A stretch of DNA of 64,000 nt from Lasiosphaeria ovina (taxonomy: Eukaryota > Ascomycota > Sordariomycetes > Sordariales > Lasiosphaeriaceae): assembly GCA_033439765.1 (NCBI GenBank), contig JAULSN010000009.1, forward strand, positions 62,001 through 126,000. Direction: 5' to 3'. This document shows, in pieces, positions 13,053 through 23,368 of the stretch. The position numbers and the translations under genes were made by a program. Each line of letters starts with the position of its first letter. Positions within the stretch are counted from its first letter, which is position 1. A model generated the notes under the pieces. The model was not told where the DNA came from. It saw only the letters and a list, made by a program, of their open reading frames with translations, and made no database searches.

Positions 13053-13111
13053 GCTCAATTGAGGGGAATTAACGGCGCTTCGGGACGAAGCTTTTTCCGA
13101 CCGGGGGGTAG

Positions 13112-13392
13112 TATCACGGCATGTGTCAGACAAGTGGCTGGAAGGACTGAATTAAGCCTAGCGCCTTGGCATTAGGCTAGCGCCTTAGCATGCAACTCGT
13201 ACGCCCTGAGGCCGCGTAGGATTTACGGTGTGGTCAGTGCTGAGCCCTCATCACGTGACCTATACCTACCTTACTTCCTCGCCGCGCCCGGGCATTAGAT
13301 TCTTCTTTTCCTTTTTCCTTCTTTAGCTTTAGATTCTACGAATACAGCGACTATATGCAGCCCTGCCTCATTCGGTTGACTATGCGGTGATA
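13112..13392 (+). repeat. 3' LTR of B1 (281 bp)
   Basis: Same length and sequence plan as the 5' LTR. It is preceded by a G-rich polypurine tract (CCGGGGGGTAG, about 13101-13111) that would prime plus-strand synthesis. It ends GTGATA at 13392, followed by the target duplication ACTTT. Confidence 0.88.
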
Positions 13393-16300
13393 ACTTTCGA
13401 GATAGTACGTCTACGGCTATATTCTTAGTTCCTAGTCGATAGGTAATCTGGAAATGATATTAGGATATAAGATCGGCCTATCCGGCTTGCCTTAAGTTTA
13501 GGAGTCTCTTCGTACCGAAGTATTCTAGAGCCCTATAGTCCGTAATAATAGTAAAGGGCTAATCTCGGAGTCCTATTAGCTCGGCTCTCTAAACTATTAA
13601 CCCTCTAACGACTACTATCAACTCTTTATCGTAAATTAGGTAGTTTAACTTAGCTCTATATATAGTTTCTAAATAGAATATAGTAGGATACTATTCCTTA
13701 TCGTCCGTCTATAGTTAGGATAGTACTCCTACGTAGATACCTCCTAACGCGTCGGTTTCCATCCGGGTCGGTAGCTCGTAAGAGAAGTACTGAAGTATCG
13801 GGGCGGATATAAGTTTATCCTTTAGCTCTTCGAAGGCTACTTAATAGTCTTCGGACTATTTAAATACCTGGCCTTTCCTCGTTAAGCTAGTCAGGGGTTT
13901 GGCGATACGGCTATAATTCTATACGAAGCGCCGGTAGAAGTTGTAATATCCTAGGAATGACTATACTCCTTTAAGGTTACGGGGAACGCTCTAGTCCCTA
14001 ATGGTAGCTACTTGTTGGTTTTTAATATATATATTTTTTACCTTATATAAAATAAACGATATAAAAAGAATTATAAGAGGTAAAAATATATAATAAATAT
14101 ATTTATACTGCTTACGTAATAATACAACTATAAATAATTGTGGGTCTCTTATATAAGCAATCTTATGTAAGCTGCAAAGCTTACATACATAACGACCTAC
14201 ACCTTACACAACGTAATGCAACCACAACCACTTAATGCCCCGCGTATACGGTCTTTGGAATCGATCCAACTGCCACAGGTGTTGGCCCCGCACGGCCAGG
14301 GCAGTAGGCGACCTTCAGGCAACCGGTTCCAACAGCCAGGCCGCTCATAGGGCCACCTGGCCGCGGACCGGGCCACCTGCCGGCCACCTGCAACAGGCCC
14401 GGGCCAACTAGCCGCAGGCCCTGCCGGGCCGGCTACGACCTTGGCCAACGATCCTCTGTTGGCTTCAGACCGTTATTCGAAGTGTTGAACAGAGCCGAGT
14501 TCCGTTCAACCGAGTCCACACAAGCTGGTATAATAAGGGGACCATTTTCCCACCTTTGTATTTAGAATAATAACATCTCAATCAGTCTTCGACCAATCAC
14601 AACAATCTAAATACCATTCTGCTCCACTTTTTCTGCTCTTCATTATCATCCATTCTGCCATCCTTCACCGCCTTCGAATCTATCTCACGGAAGCTCCAAA
14701 CCTTACCTTCCGTTAAAACCTTTCCATAACTACCACTCTTCCAACTGCTTGAAAACTAATTAATGCTCTATCGATATAACCTCTTCAATACTACTTTCTC
14801 GGGGTCTACCGCTATCCTAGTCGTGGAGATGATAAATCCTAGGTACTTGGTTTTAGTAATATGGAATTCGTACTTCTTTAAGTCGGCTTGGAGTCCTACT
14901 TGTCTTAGGCGATATAGGACTTTAGCTATATGGGCCTCGTACTCTTCGGGGTTCTTAGAGAAGATAAGGATATTATCGATATAGGCGCTATAGAAGTCGT
15001 CCAGGTATCCTAATAAGATCTCGTTAATATATCGTTAGAAAGTTGCTAGGCCGTTAGTTAGGCCGAATAGTAAGACCCGGTATTTATAGGCCCTATATCT
15101 CGTCCGGAAGGTTATAAGGTCCTCGTCCTCTAGGCGTATCCGGATCTTATAGAAGGCTTGTCTAATATCGATCTTAGTAAAGATTTTGGCTTTCCCGATA
15201 CGAGCTATAGTCTCGTTAATGAGTGGTAGAGGATATCGATCCTTTCTCGTTATCGTGTTAAGTCTCCGGTAGTCTACGTAGAAGCGTATTCCGCCTCCTG
15301 GCTTTAGAGCGAGTAGTATTAGCGCTACCTAGGCTACTGAACTACTAGTAATGAATCCCTTTACCAGGTTCTCTATAATATATTATTTAGCGATCTCCAA
15401 TTCCTCTAGGGATATCTTATAGAGTGGACTATACCCTAAGTCTTTAGGGGCTTTGCCTTTAGAGAGGGTAATCTAATGGTCGTACGTCCCCCGGTACTCG
15501 GCCAACTTATCGGAGGTAGCTTTACTAAATACGTCGAGGTAGTTATAGTAGACCAGTAGGACGAGTTTTAGGGCTTGCTCCCTAAGGTTCTATTTATCTT
15601 AAGCTAAGGGATCTGGTAGTCCTGGATCGCTAAGGGGTATCCGCTTAACCTCGATAATTTACTAAATCTCCTAGAGGCTAGTATATAGTAGGGGTCTTTT
15701 TTATATAGATCGTAAAGGTTACCTCGTTCACTACGGCGATATCGGGAGGGCGCTCCTTATACTAGCTAATATAGTCTCGCTATATCCTATACCTCCCGAA
15801 CTTATCTTCTAGAGGGTAGTCCAGTTTTCGGTCCCTAGCTAGGTTCCTTCTTGAGGTAGCTAGGTCGGGGGCCTCTAGGTTCTTTAGTAGTAATTCCTAC
15901 TAGAGGTCCCGTTCTATTACCTCTAGACCTTCGTCCTATAAGACCTTCTTTCTCTTCTTACTTAACTTCTAAAGGATAGTTACCGGTCCTTAGGGCGATC
16001 TAGGTCTCGGGGTTATTAAAGGGAGTATTTCTCGTTCCGCTTTCTAGTTCTCGAGTTCTTAAAGCCTCTTCTTAATTACTTCTCTATCCCTTTATCTCTT
16101 AATCTCCTTTTCTAGTAGTATATTCCGGCGGTCTATATCGGCTTAATGAGATAGGTCGGGTAGAGAGTCGGTTATATGGTCCATCGATATAATAGTCTAT
16201 ATAGGGGGGTCTAAGGGGAGGTCTTTAGGGAACTCGAGGACTTTAGTCTTAGATCTAGTCTTAATATTATATTTTTCCAGAAACTTATCTCTAATAATAA

Positions 16301-16690
16301 GGTCGTGGTTATTACCGGTAACGATTATCGCCTCGTATTAGAAAGTCCGGCCTTAGATCTTAATATCTCCGTAGAGGATATTATTAATCTTCTACTTTCC
16401 ACTCCCGTCGTACCCTCCTATCTAGGCGGGGTTAGTAGCGTGCTTAACTCGGTCGAGGTAGAGAAATTTCCTTAATCGTTTAGTAAAGGGGATACCGATA
16501 AAGATATACCCGGTTACTCCCGTATCTATAAGTATATTAGTAGTAGATAAAGATATTCTATTATTTACTATAGTATAATCCGCGAGGAACTTAGGTCCCC
16601 CTAATAAGGGTTTCTAATTAATGAATTTACCTAAATCGTAATATATTAAGGATACCTTCCCTAGGAGGGAGTTCATATTCCCTAGGGTCT
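13393..16690 (-). pseudogene. Element A2 pol (RNase H, RT, protease), interrupted by a solo LTR
   Basis: Colinear with A1 from about 13592 onward. RNase H starts just right of B1; reverse transcriptase extends across both sides of the solo LTR at 14013-14790, and protease is near 16520-16545 (DTG). RIP stops are present throughout, and many sites differ from A1 by C/T or G/A only. With 4481-5924 it makes up the complete A2 pol. Confidence 0.82.
14013..14790. mobile_element. Solo LTR-like insertion (778 bp) in A2 RT
   Basis: Flanked by the 5-bp direct repeat CTACT (14008-14012 and 14791-14795). A1 has the uninterrupted site at about 411-420. The insert starts TGTTGG and ends TTCAATA; a final CA changed to TA by RIP would explain the missing canonical end. 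The left 180 bp is very AT-rich with a TTTACC...TATATAAA stretch. The right 550 bp keeps CpA and is not visibly RIP-mutated. A TATA-like GGTATAATAAGG lies near 14525. No coding capacity was recognised; a copia-type LTR is possible, unproven. Confidence 0.65.
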
Positions 16691-16882
16691 CTAGTTTTCC
16701 GAATCGCTAGAAGTATCGGAGCTAGTAGAACCGGAATCCGTATCGGCCGGCTTCTCCTTCTTATTCTTGCTCTTGCTAATAGAGGCTACCGAGGGCTTCT
16801 TTTTATCCTAAGCTACCTTATCTACGGCGGTTTTCTCGGGGTACTCTAACTTAATATATCCGAGGTTACGGTAATAGAAGTA

Positions 16883-18744
16883 ACGTGTGTGATAAGCGAG
16901 TCGGACAGATAAGCGAGTCGGACACTTTCTACTACCTTACTATAACAATCCTCAATTATATAACCACAATACTAGGAAATAATAATAACTGAATTAGAAA
17001 CAGATGAATCAGAAGATTCTGCAGCCTCCTTGCACGTGCGTGCATTATGGCCAGGCTGGCCACATACGCCACAACACCGAACCTTCAAACGAGACCCCCC
17101 TATACCACCACCATTATGTCGTGTTTCCTGAGCTAACTACTCACCTACAGCCTTCTAATCCAGTAAATCCTGTGCCTCTTATACAGTAAGTGACCCTCCA
17201 AGCCGTACACGTGTTTTTTTAGCTCTCCGTCGCTTACTAAGCCCCTCATTGGCCTTTCGTAGTACAGAGACCTCTATACGGAGAAGAGCCACCTCGTGTA
17301 TTATAGCTATCGTACCTTTAGCTAATCGATCCATAGTAGTTAGTATCGAGGTTGGAGAGCTACTCTAATAGTTGGAAATTCGAGTTTTAATAAACGCTGA
17401 CTATAAGGTGGCCTCTCGAGGGTTGTGTGGCGTTTGAGAGACCCATAGTAGTACGGTGGTTGGGCTTGAGGCAAGGGGTATTGGGGTCCGAATACGCATA
17501 TCTAACTTAGATATCACCCTTTCTGGGTCGTACGGCATAAGGCCAGCTCCGGTAAAACCCCCCTGGATATTCTTTTCTATGATCGAAGCAAAAAACGCCT
17601 CTCTAAATATATAAAGAAACTCTAACTTACTAATATGTATGATATTCATCCGTATGAACTACTTAATTTGGCGGCTATATGCCTTCTTCAACGGCCCAAA
17701 ACAACTAATATCTAAGGGCTGGAGTATATATGAAGAGTATAGAGGTATATAAAGTGTAATAATATTATACTCTTTGCAATAATTGTCGAATTCTTCAGAG
17801 TGGTGGCTTTCGTGGCCATTAAGGATTAATAACCGGTGTGTACCCTTTATACGAGATGCTATGTGGAAATCGAAGTGCCGAATCCAATCTATACCTTTCT
17901 CATTCGTAGTCCAGCCATTATCGGTTATTACGATACGCCAGTCGGCCGGGAGGTTGCATTCTTTATACCAGTTGGTAAGGTGATATTACCCAGCCAAGAT
18001 GATAAATGGTGGGATAGCCCAGCCTAGAGTATTTACTCCTTGGATAACTGTAGCCTACTCTCGATTACTAGGCTGGGCCTATTTGGCCCTACTACGGCCA
18101 TCTGAGGTAGTAACTACTATAGTGGCGATGATAATGCCCATTATAAAGCTAGTCTCGTCGAAATTGTAGATATCGTCGTCAAGGATACCGTATTTGACCT
18201 TAATATTATACATAAGGGTAAACCACTCCCGAATAACCTTTGGATCTTCGCATTTAGCCCTCTGGTAGTCGTATTTACGCGTAAAACGCGTCCGAAGGTC
18301 TGGCTGGCGCTTAACGAAGTTGTGAGCCCATCGTACGCCGATAGGGGGCGCGTCGCGTTCGTATAGTAATCGGTTGGCCATATCTTCCACGTACGAAAGC
18401 CGGGGGTGAAATGCGCGTATATATAGCTCAATAATATATTGAATAATTGTTTTCTCCTCTAAATCCGTAAGCTTCCGTGAGTTGACTGGAATATCGCATC
18501 GTGCAGGTTTGCCGGCGTGTCGGTCAGAGAGGGTTGATGGTGGCATATTGTAGATCGTGGCTGCACGGCGAATCTTAAGCTTTGGGTCTTTTTTGATAGC
18601 TTCGAGGGCTAGAATAATTCTAGATTCGGTTGGAAGCGAATCTATGGTGAATTAGTGGCAGGATTGGAAAAAGAAGTTGGAGGGTCGCGTCGCGTCAAAA
18701 AGTGTCCGACTCGCTTATCTGTCCGACTCGCTTATCACACACGT
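16883..18744 (-). mobile_element. Fot1/pogo-type DNA transposon, 1,862 bp, TA target duplication
   Basis: Ends are perfect 46-bp inverted repeats starting ACGTGTGTGATAAGCGAGTC, with an internal duplicate of the GATAAGCGAGTCGGACA motif. They are flanked by TA (16881-16882 and 18745-18746), as for the Tc1/mariner superfamily. One transposase gene lies on the minus strand. It is inserted in the zinc-knuckle region of A2 gag. The perfect terminal repeats suggest a fairly recent insertion, although the coding part is damaged. Confidence 0.93.
17010..18645 (-). pseudogene. Fot1/pogo transposase, RIP-inactivated
   Basis: Reading from 18645 down: an N-terminal helix-turn-helix (ILALEAIKKDPKLKIRRAA, then MPPSTLSDRHAGKPARC near 18546), a CENP-B-type DNA-binding domain (HPRLSYVEDMANRLL, VRWAHNFVKRQPDLRTRF), then the DDE catalytic core: NFDETSF near 18160, TDNGWTTN near 17920, and LNGHESHHS near 17805 where the usual LDGHES catalytic Asp is Asn. 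After that come FGPLKKAYSRQIK and KLEFLYIFREAFFASI, then a C-terminal zinc knuckle (CGVCGQPGHNARTC) near 17030-17070. In-frame TAG codons near 18100 and 17660 replace Gln. Inactive. Confidence 0.9.
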
Positions 18745-20472
18745 TAACGACCCTCCTTAATAAATTAGGCGATTTCTTCCTTACTAAGTCGGCTTCTTAA
18801 CGGTCCGGATCCTTTGGCCGTAGGCTACGTAATAGGGGTACGCCTTATATTACCGTTACCATTCTTGGCTCCGGAAGGGGCATCCTTCCGACGTTCCTAT
18901 CCTTACTTAAGACTTAGGGATATAGCTAAGGCTAAGCGAGTATACTTCTCGAAATTAATACTAGGGTCTTCGTAAGAGACTACGAGGTTAGTCTGGAGTA
19001 TAGTAGTTAACTTACGCTTGAACTCGCGCTTCTACTTAGGCTTGGGCTTCCGGCACTACCTAGCTAGGTGAACGAACTCGTTCTTAAACTTGGGAAAGTT
19101 ATCTCTAGGTCGAAAGACTAGTTTCTCGTACTTGGATAGGGCTTCGTCTTCCTCAAATTGGTCGTAGTACTTATTCTATAGGTGACTTAGCAATTCCTCT
19201 AAAGTAGTAATCTGGTTAGGGGTGCCCGTTCTTATATAAGGAAGGAGGTTCAGGGCTACGTCTCTACCTAGTCGTCCCTAGATATAAAAGACTTTAGTCC
19301 TATCGGTAACGAAATAGTCTTTATTTCCCTCTAACTTATTCTCTATTAGTTAGTACTATATATTAAAGGTTACCTAATCCTTGGACTTATCTACCGAGAA
19401 GACCGGGGGGTCGGTCATTTTAGTACTACGATCCATCTTAGATCTGGCTGAGACCTCTATTACGTTAGTAAGGGGGGTAACTCTACGGCTAGTAGATCTC
19501 TATCTTAGGGGAGTAGGAGGACCTTCCGTAGTACGTAGGTTCGGGAATATATTAATAAGATAGGTCGCGATTACGGCGTTAAGGCTCGTAATTTGCTTAC
19601 TCAGTTTCTTCTTATCTCCCTAGAGACTTACTACTTACTCCTGGATATCTTCTTTCTTATTCATAGTACTAAAGAGTTCATCCTTAAGACGCTTAGCCTA
19701 ATCGTTAATCAAGGCTAAAAAAAGAGTTATCTTATCGTACATTTATACGATAATACGGTCGAGGTCGATAGCGACCGAATAGAGGTCTATTACCTACTAC
19801 TTATAGGCGATTATTATATTATAGCGTAACTTAAACTCGATGAATATACTCTCTAGGTGCTTATAGACTAGCTTAGTGAAGTTATTATAGTCCATCTAGC
19901 CTTCGAAAGGGATCTGACCCTCGTTAGCTTCTATAAGAACCTGGAAGGGAATAACTAGGGCCGTTTTTCCGCTCTAGGGGTTGACGTCTACTAAGGTCTA
20001 TAGTCGGGCTACTAGGTCTTTAACTAGGTCTTCTATCGTATTGGTGAAACGAATATCGGGAAGAAGACCCTTTATTCCTTAGATCTATTCCGATAGGTTC
20101 TCTAGTTTAGGTGTTCCTGAACGACTACCCTAGGGACTTCCTTGGGTAGTTACTATAGCGTAATCGATACTAATACCGACTGCCGTCGATCTTCGACGTA
20201 GCGAGGTATTAGGTCGACGATTATCGCTATTAATAAAGCTCTCTACGGCTTCTAGGTCAAACCTAACCTCCTACTGAGCACGCTCGCGCTCAGGCTTCAA
20301 CATCGAAGTGCTCTGGGGCATGATGTCGGTAGTACGTGGCGATCGCGCCGCGTATTAGTTCTGGGGGGTTCTGGGTTCCTGACGATTCTTCTCGCGTAGT
20401 CGCACGCGATCGTCAATTAAGGGTGGGATATTATTTGGGCCTTCCCAGGCAAAGGAAAAGAGCTTAGTTAAA

Positions 20473-20716
20473 TGTGAAGGTAGGCATATATAAGAGGCGA
20501 GGCTGTAAGTAAATAGTGACTAGATTCGTAGATAACTAAGCTAAAGAAAGGAAAAGGAAAAGAAGAAGCCTGCGTGCCCTGTAGGCTGGCAGTTTTGTGG
20601 TGGTGTGCGGGGTCGTGGCCCTAGTCCCGATTAGGAGGAGTGGGGCCTTCATATTAGGGCTTGCAGCTAGGGCATGGTTGCGGCACCACGGACCTCAGTT
20701 CGGCCGTGCCGTGACA
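20473..20716 (-). mobile_element. 5' LTR of element A2 (244 bp)
   Basis: Minus-oriented LTR, TGTCACGGCACGG at 20716 down to CCTTCACA at 20473. It keeps the canonical CA end that is TA in the A1/A2 shared LTR. A2 gag leader lies on the low-coordinate side and element D on the other. The outer target duplication of the A1-A2 tandem cannot be checked because the left end is outside the window. Confidence 0.88.
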
Positions 20717-22482
20717 CTAATAAAGCGGAGCCCTGAGAAAGGAGCTACTAGCGGGACGAATATACCCCGAAGGAGGGGCTAGGACGCCGTACGGTTAATA
20801 CGGACTCGCTAGGGTAGACGATCTCGCTAGGGCGGTTAGATTAGAGGGTCGAGGGGTAACTATAATAAGGCGCTTAGGGTACCGACCTACTAATTCCTCA
20901 CGCGGTTACGGTAGAGGTTTACGCTAGTAAGGCGGCTAAGGAATAGGATCCTAGGTATAGGTTTTATAGGTCGATTATCGTTCTATAGAAAGGGGATCTC
21001 GAATATAGAATCTGCCTTAAGGAGGTGCTCGAGGGTTAAAGAGACGCGGGTACTAAGCCTATAGGGAAACTAGGGAATAATAATATAAGGCGTATAGGTA
21101 CTAGATTCTGGGGTAGATTAGGAAACGATAGCGGTAATAATAAGGGGGTACTCCGGTATAAAGGTAGGCTCGTAATCCCTACGGTCTTAGCGGTAAAGAG
21201 AGAGCTTATAAGGTTATACTACGATAACCCTAGAGCCGGGTATTTTAGCGGCTATAAGATAGTAGACCTCTTAAAGTGAAGGTTCTATTAGGAAAACCTA
21301 GATATAGAAGTATAAGCTTATATAGAATAGTACTAGGTATACTTAAGTAACCGGTAACCGAGGTATAGGCTATACGGAAGGCTAAACTCGTTACCGCTAC
21401 CTACTTAATTATTTAAAGAAATTAGCCTAGACTTTATTACTAAGTTACCCCCTTACTAGTATAAGAACCGCGTTATAAATACCGTACTTATAGTAGTAGA
21501 TCGGTTTATAAAGACCGCCCTCTTTATCCCGACTACTATTACTATTACGGCGGCTAAGCTAGCCTAACTGCTCTACGAGTATATTAAGTACCGATTTAGT
21601 ACGCCTCTAGGTATAGTCTCTAATAAAGATTCCTTATTAATAAGCAACTTCTAGATAGAACTCTCCAAAGCTCGCCAAATTAAGTAAAGGCTCTTAATAA
21701 TATACCACCCGTAAACCGATAGCTAGTTAGAACGAATATACCAGAGCTTATAGCACTATTTAAGGTACTTTACTAACGAGGAGACCCAGTAGGTACCACT
21801 CCTTACCGAAGCCGAATTCGCGTATAATAATAGCGTATACGTAACTATCGGAGTAAGCCCTTTCGAAGCCCTATACGGCTATAACCCCCGAATAGTAGAT
21901 TACGTACCCTCTATATAGCTAAAGGTATAAGGCGTATACGAACGCCTAAGTAGACTAAACACCCTAAGGGAAAAGATGTACTACTACTAGTAGAAGGCCG
22001 TAGACTCGTAGAAGCGATACTACGATATAAGGCACTAGTAGATCGAGTTCGAAGTAGGAGAAACCGTAGGCCTTCATACGTAGAATTTCCGCTTTAAAGC
22101 CGGCAGGAAGCTAGCACCGAGATTCATCCCGGTAAAGATTACGGAAAGGATCGGTACATAGGCATACCGGGTAGGCCTACCAGCCAAGTACGCCAGACTA
22201 TATAATATCTTCCCCGTCTCCCTACTAGAAAAGTAGGCAGTTACCGAGTGCTAGAGAGTACTACTACTACCTAAGCTAATAGAAGGAGAGGAAGAATAGG
22301 AAGTAGAAGATATTATAGAACATAAGGATAAGGGAGAGCGTAAAAGGTTCCTAGTTAAGTAGGCAGGCTAGCTAGTAGAATATAATACCTAGGAACCTAG
22401 GGAACACCTAGCTAACGTACAGAAAGTACTATAACGATACGAGAAAAAAGCAAAACAAAGGCACAGGAAGTAGAATAACTAA
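20717..22482 (+). pseudogene. Element D pol 3' part: integrase and chromodomain
   Basis: Plus-strand remnant of a third Ty3/gypsy chromovirus. Recognisable parts: RYKGRLVIPTVLAVKREL near 21150-21205; integrase core with DFITKLPP near 21430, VDRFIKTALFIPT near 21500-21540, NSVYVTIGVSPFEALYGYNP near 21830-21890; then GERKRFLVKXAGXLVEYNT and EPREHLANVQKVL at about 22330-22430 (chromodomain). The frame ends near TAA 22480-22482. RIP stops are scattered. The 5' portion of D is absent to the left of A2's LTR, which suggests the A tandem was inserted into D; this is not proven. Confidence 0.8.
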
Positions 22483-22533
22483 AAAGTCCTTAATCTACGA
22501 GCACAACCCGCAGGCCGTACTTATGAACCAAGA

Positions 22534-22605
22534 TGCCCCGAGGAGAATTCGAACCCCCGACCTCTAGCAAAGATACTAAGGTATTAACCACTATACTACC
22601 GCGGC
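22534..22605 (-). tRNA. tRNA-like gene (72 nt), intact Pol III boxes, isotype uncertain
   Basis: On the minus strand this reads GCCGCGG TA GTAT AGTGGTTA ATAC ... GGGGG TTCGAAT TCTCC TCGGGGC A. Acceptor stem: six of seven pairs counting one G-T. D-arm: four pairs. T-arm: five pairs counting wobble. A box TAGTATAGTGG and B box GGTTCGAATTC are both intact. The anticodon stem pairs poorly (TTAGT/CTAGA); a loop ATCTTTG would give anticodon CTT, but a degraded Asp- or Glu-type tRNA is equally possible. It lies antisense to element D, between the chromodomain and the polypurine tract. Likely a tRNA pseudogene or a captured tRNA module. Confidence 0.55.
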
Positions 22606-22660
22606 GCTCTTATTATTAAGGACAATAAACAAGGTTCAAGAATCGACGAGGACGTCGATC

Positions 22661-22931
22661 TATAGGGGGGGGGATAGTTTTAAGGAAAGAGCACCCTAAG
22701 CATATACGCACACCTTTATATGCGCCTACCACCTGTCACTAACTGGCCTAACCACTGCCAGTTAGCATAATCACTACTGTTACAAAGAACGGAGCCCCTG
22801 AGCATATATATAAGCAGTGGCCCTCGCCCACCTTCCTTTGCGAGGGCCAGGTTGAAGTCTCTCACTAATACCACTCATTACTCGCCCTTCTTCTTACCTA
22901 CATTGTGACCACCTTAATCAAGCGTACCTGC
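22661..22931 (+). repeat. Polypurine tract and probable 3' LTR of element D
   Basis: A purine tract (TATAGGGGGGGGGATAG) at 22661-22677 is the expected start site for plus-strand DNA. It is followed by about 255 bp with LTR character: a TATATATAAG promoter-like motif near 22805 and no coding capacity. The LTR's far end is not certain because B2 is inserted at 22931 and the sequence right of B2 soon reads as a THO1-like gene. Confidence 0.5.
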
Positions 22932-23212
22932 TATCACCGCACAGTCAACCGAATGAGGCAGGGCTGCATATAGTCGCTATATTCGTAGAATCTAAAGCTA
23001 AAGAAGGAAAAAGGAAAAGAAGAATCTAATGCCCGGGCGCGGCGAGGAAGTAAGGTAGGTGTAGGTCACGTGATGAGGGCTCAGCACTGACCACACCGTA
23101 AATCCTACGCGGCCTCAGGGCGTACGAGTTGCGTGCCAAGGCGCTAGCCTAATGCCAAGGCGCTAGGCTCAATCCAGTCCTTCCAGCCACTTGTCTAACA
23201 CATGCCGTGACA
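22932..23212 (-). repeat. 3' LTR of B2 (281 bp)
   Basis: Begins, in element orientation, TGTCACGGCATG at 23212 and ends GCGGTGATA at 22932. The adjacent G-rich polypurine tract (complement of CTACCCCCCGGTCGG) lies at about 23213-23227. Confidence 0.88.
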
Positions 23213-23271
23213 CTACCCCCCGGTCGGAAAAAGCTTCGTCCCGAAGCGCCGTTAATTCCCCTCAATTAAGC

Positions 23272-23368
23272 AAAAAAAAAAAAATAAGCCGCAGGCTGCC
23301 CCGGCCAGGGTTCGAACGCGTAGCCGCGCGTTCTCAAGTAATCAATCATCGCTATCGCGTTACCCTGC
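23272..23368 (-). other. tRNA-like sequence with B box and 13-nt T-run in B2
   Basis: Counterpart of the B1 block: GGTAACGCG, ACTTGAGAACGCG, then GCGTTCGAACCC (B box) and, on the minus strand, a run of 13 T residues (A-run at 23272-23284), a strong Pol III-type terminator signature. It lies directly downstream of the pol stop and upstream of the polypurine tract. Folding does not give a proper T-stem, so it is a tRNA relic at most. Confidence 0.45.

Larger units (their letters stand above)
5925..13392 (+). mobile_element. Full-length Ty3/gypsy chromovirus B1, 7,468 bp, nested in A2
   Basis: Complete plus-strand LTR retrotransposon: two 281-bp LTRs, gag, pol and chromodomain, flanked by a 5-bp target duplication ACTTT (5920-5924 and 13393-13397). 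It carries two later insertions, a family F solo LTR and a family A solo LTR. Without them and their duplications its length is 6,910 bp, close to the 6,917 bp of its sister B2. Coding regions are heavily RIP-mutated, so the element cannot be autonomous. It sits at the RNase H/integrase junction of A2, in opposite orientation. Confidence 0.92.
16691..20303 (-). pseudogene. Element A2 gag, interrupted by a Fot1/pogo transposon
   Basis: Minus-strand gag starting at ATG 20303-20301 (the second codon differs from A1) and ending near 16691, interrupted at the zinc knuckle by the 1,862-bp transposon. Colinear with A1 gag 4066-2306, with additional RIP-type differences (for example more TAG stops in the coiled central part). 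A1 provides the intact sequence across the transposon insertion site. Confidence 0.8.

Noticed and set aside
17004..17189. Plus-strand frame with CTCVHYGQAGHIRHN, resembling a zinc knuckle
   Set aside because: The opposite strand reads CGVCGQPGHNARTC, the true C-terminal knuckle of the pogo transposase. The plus-strand likeness is a shadow.
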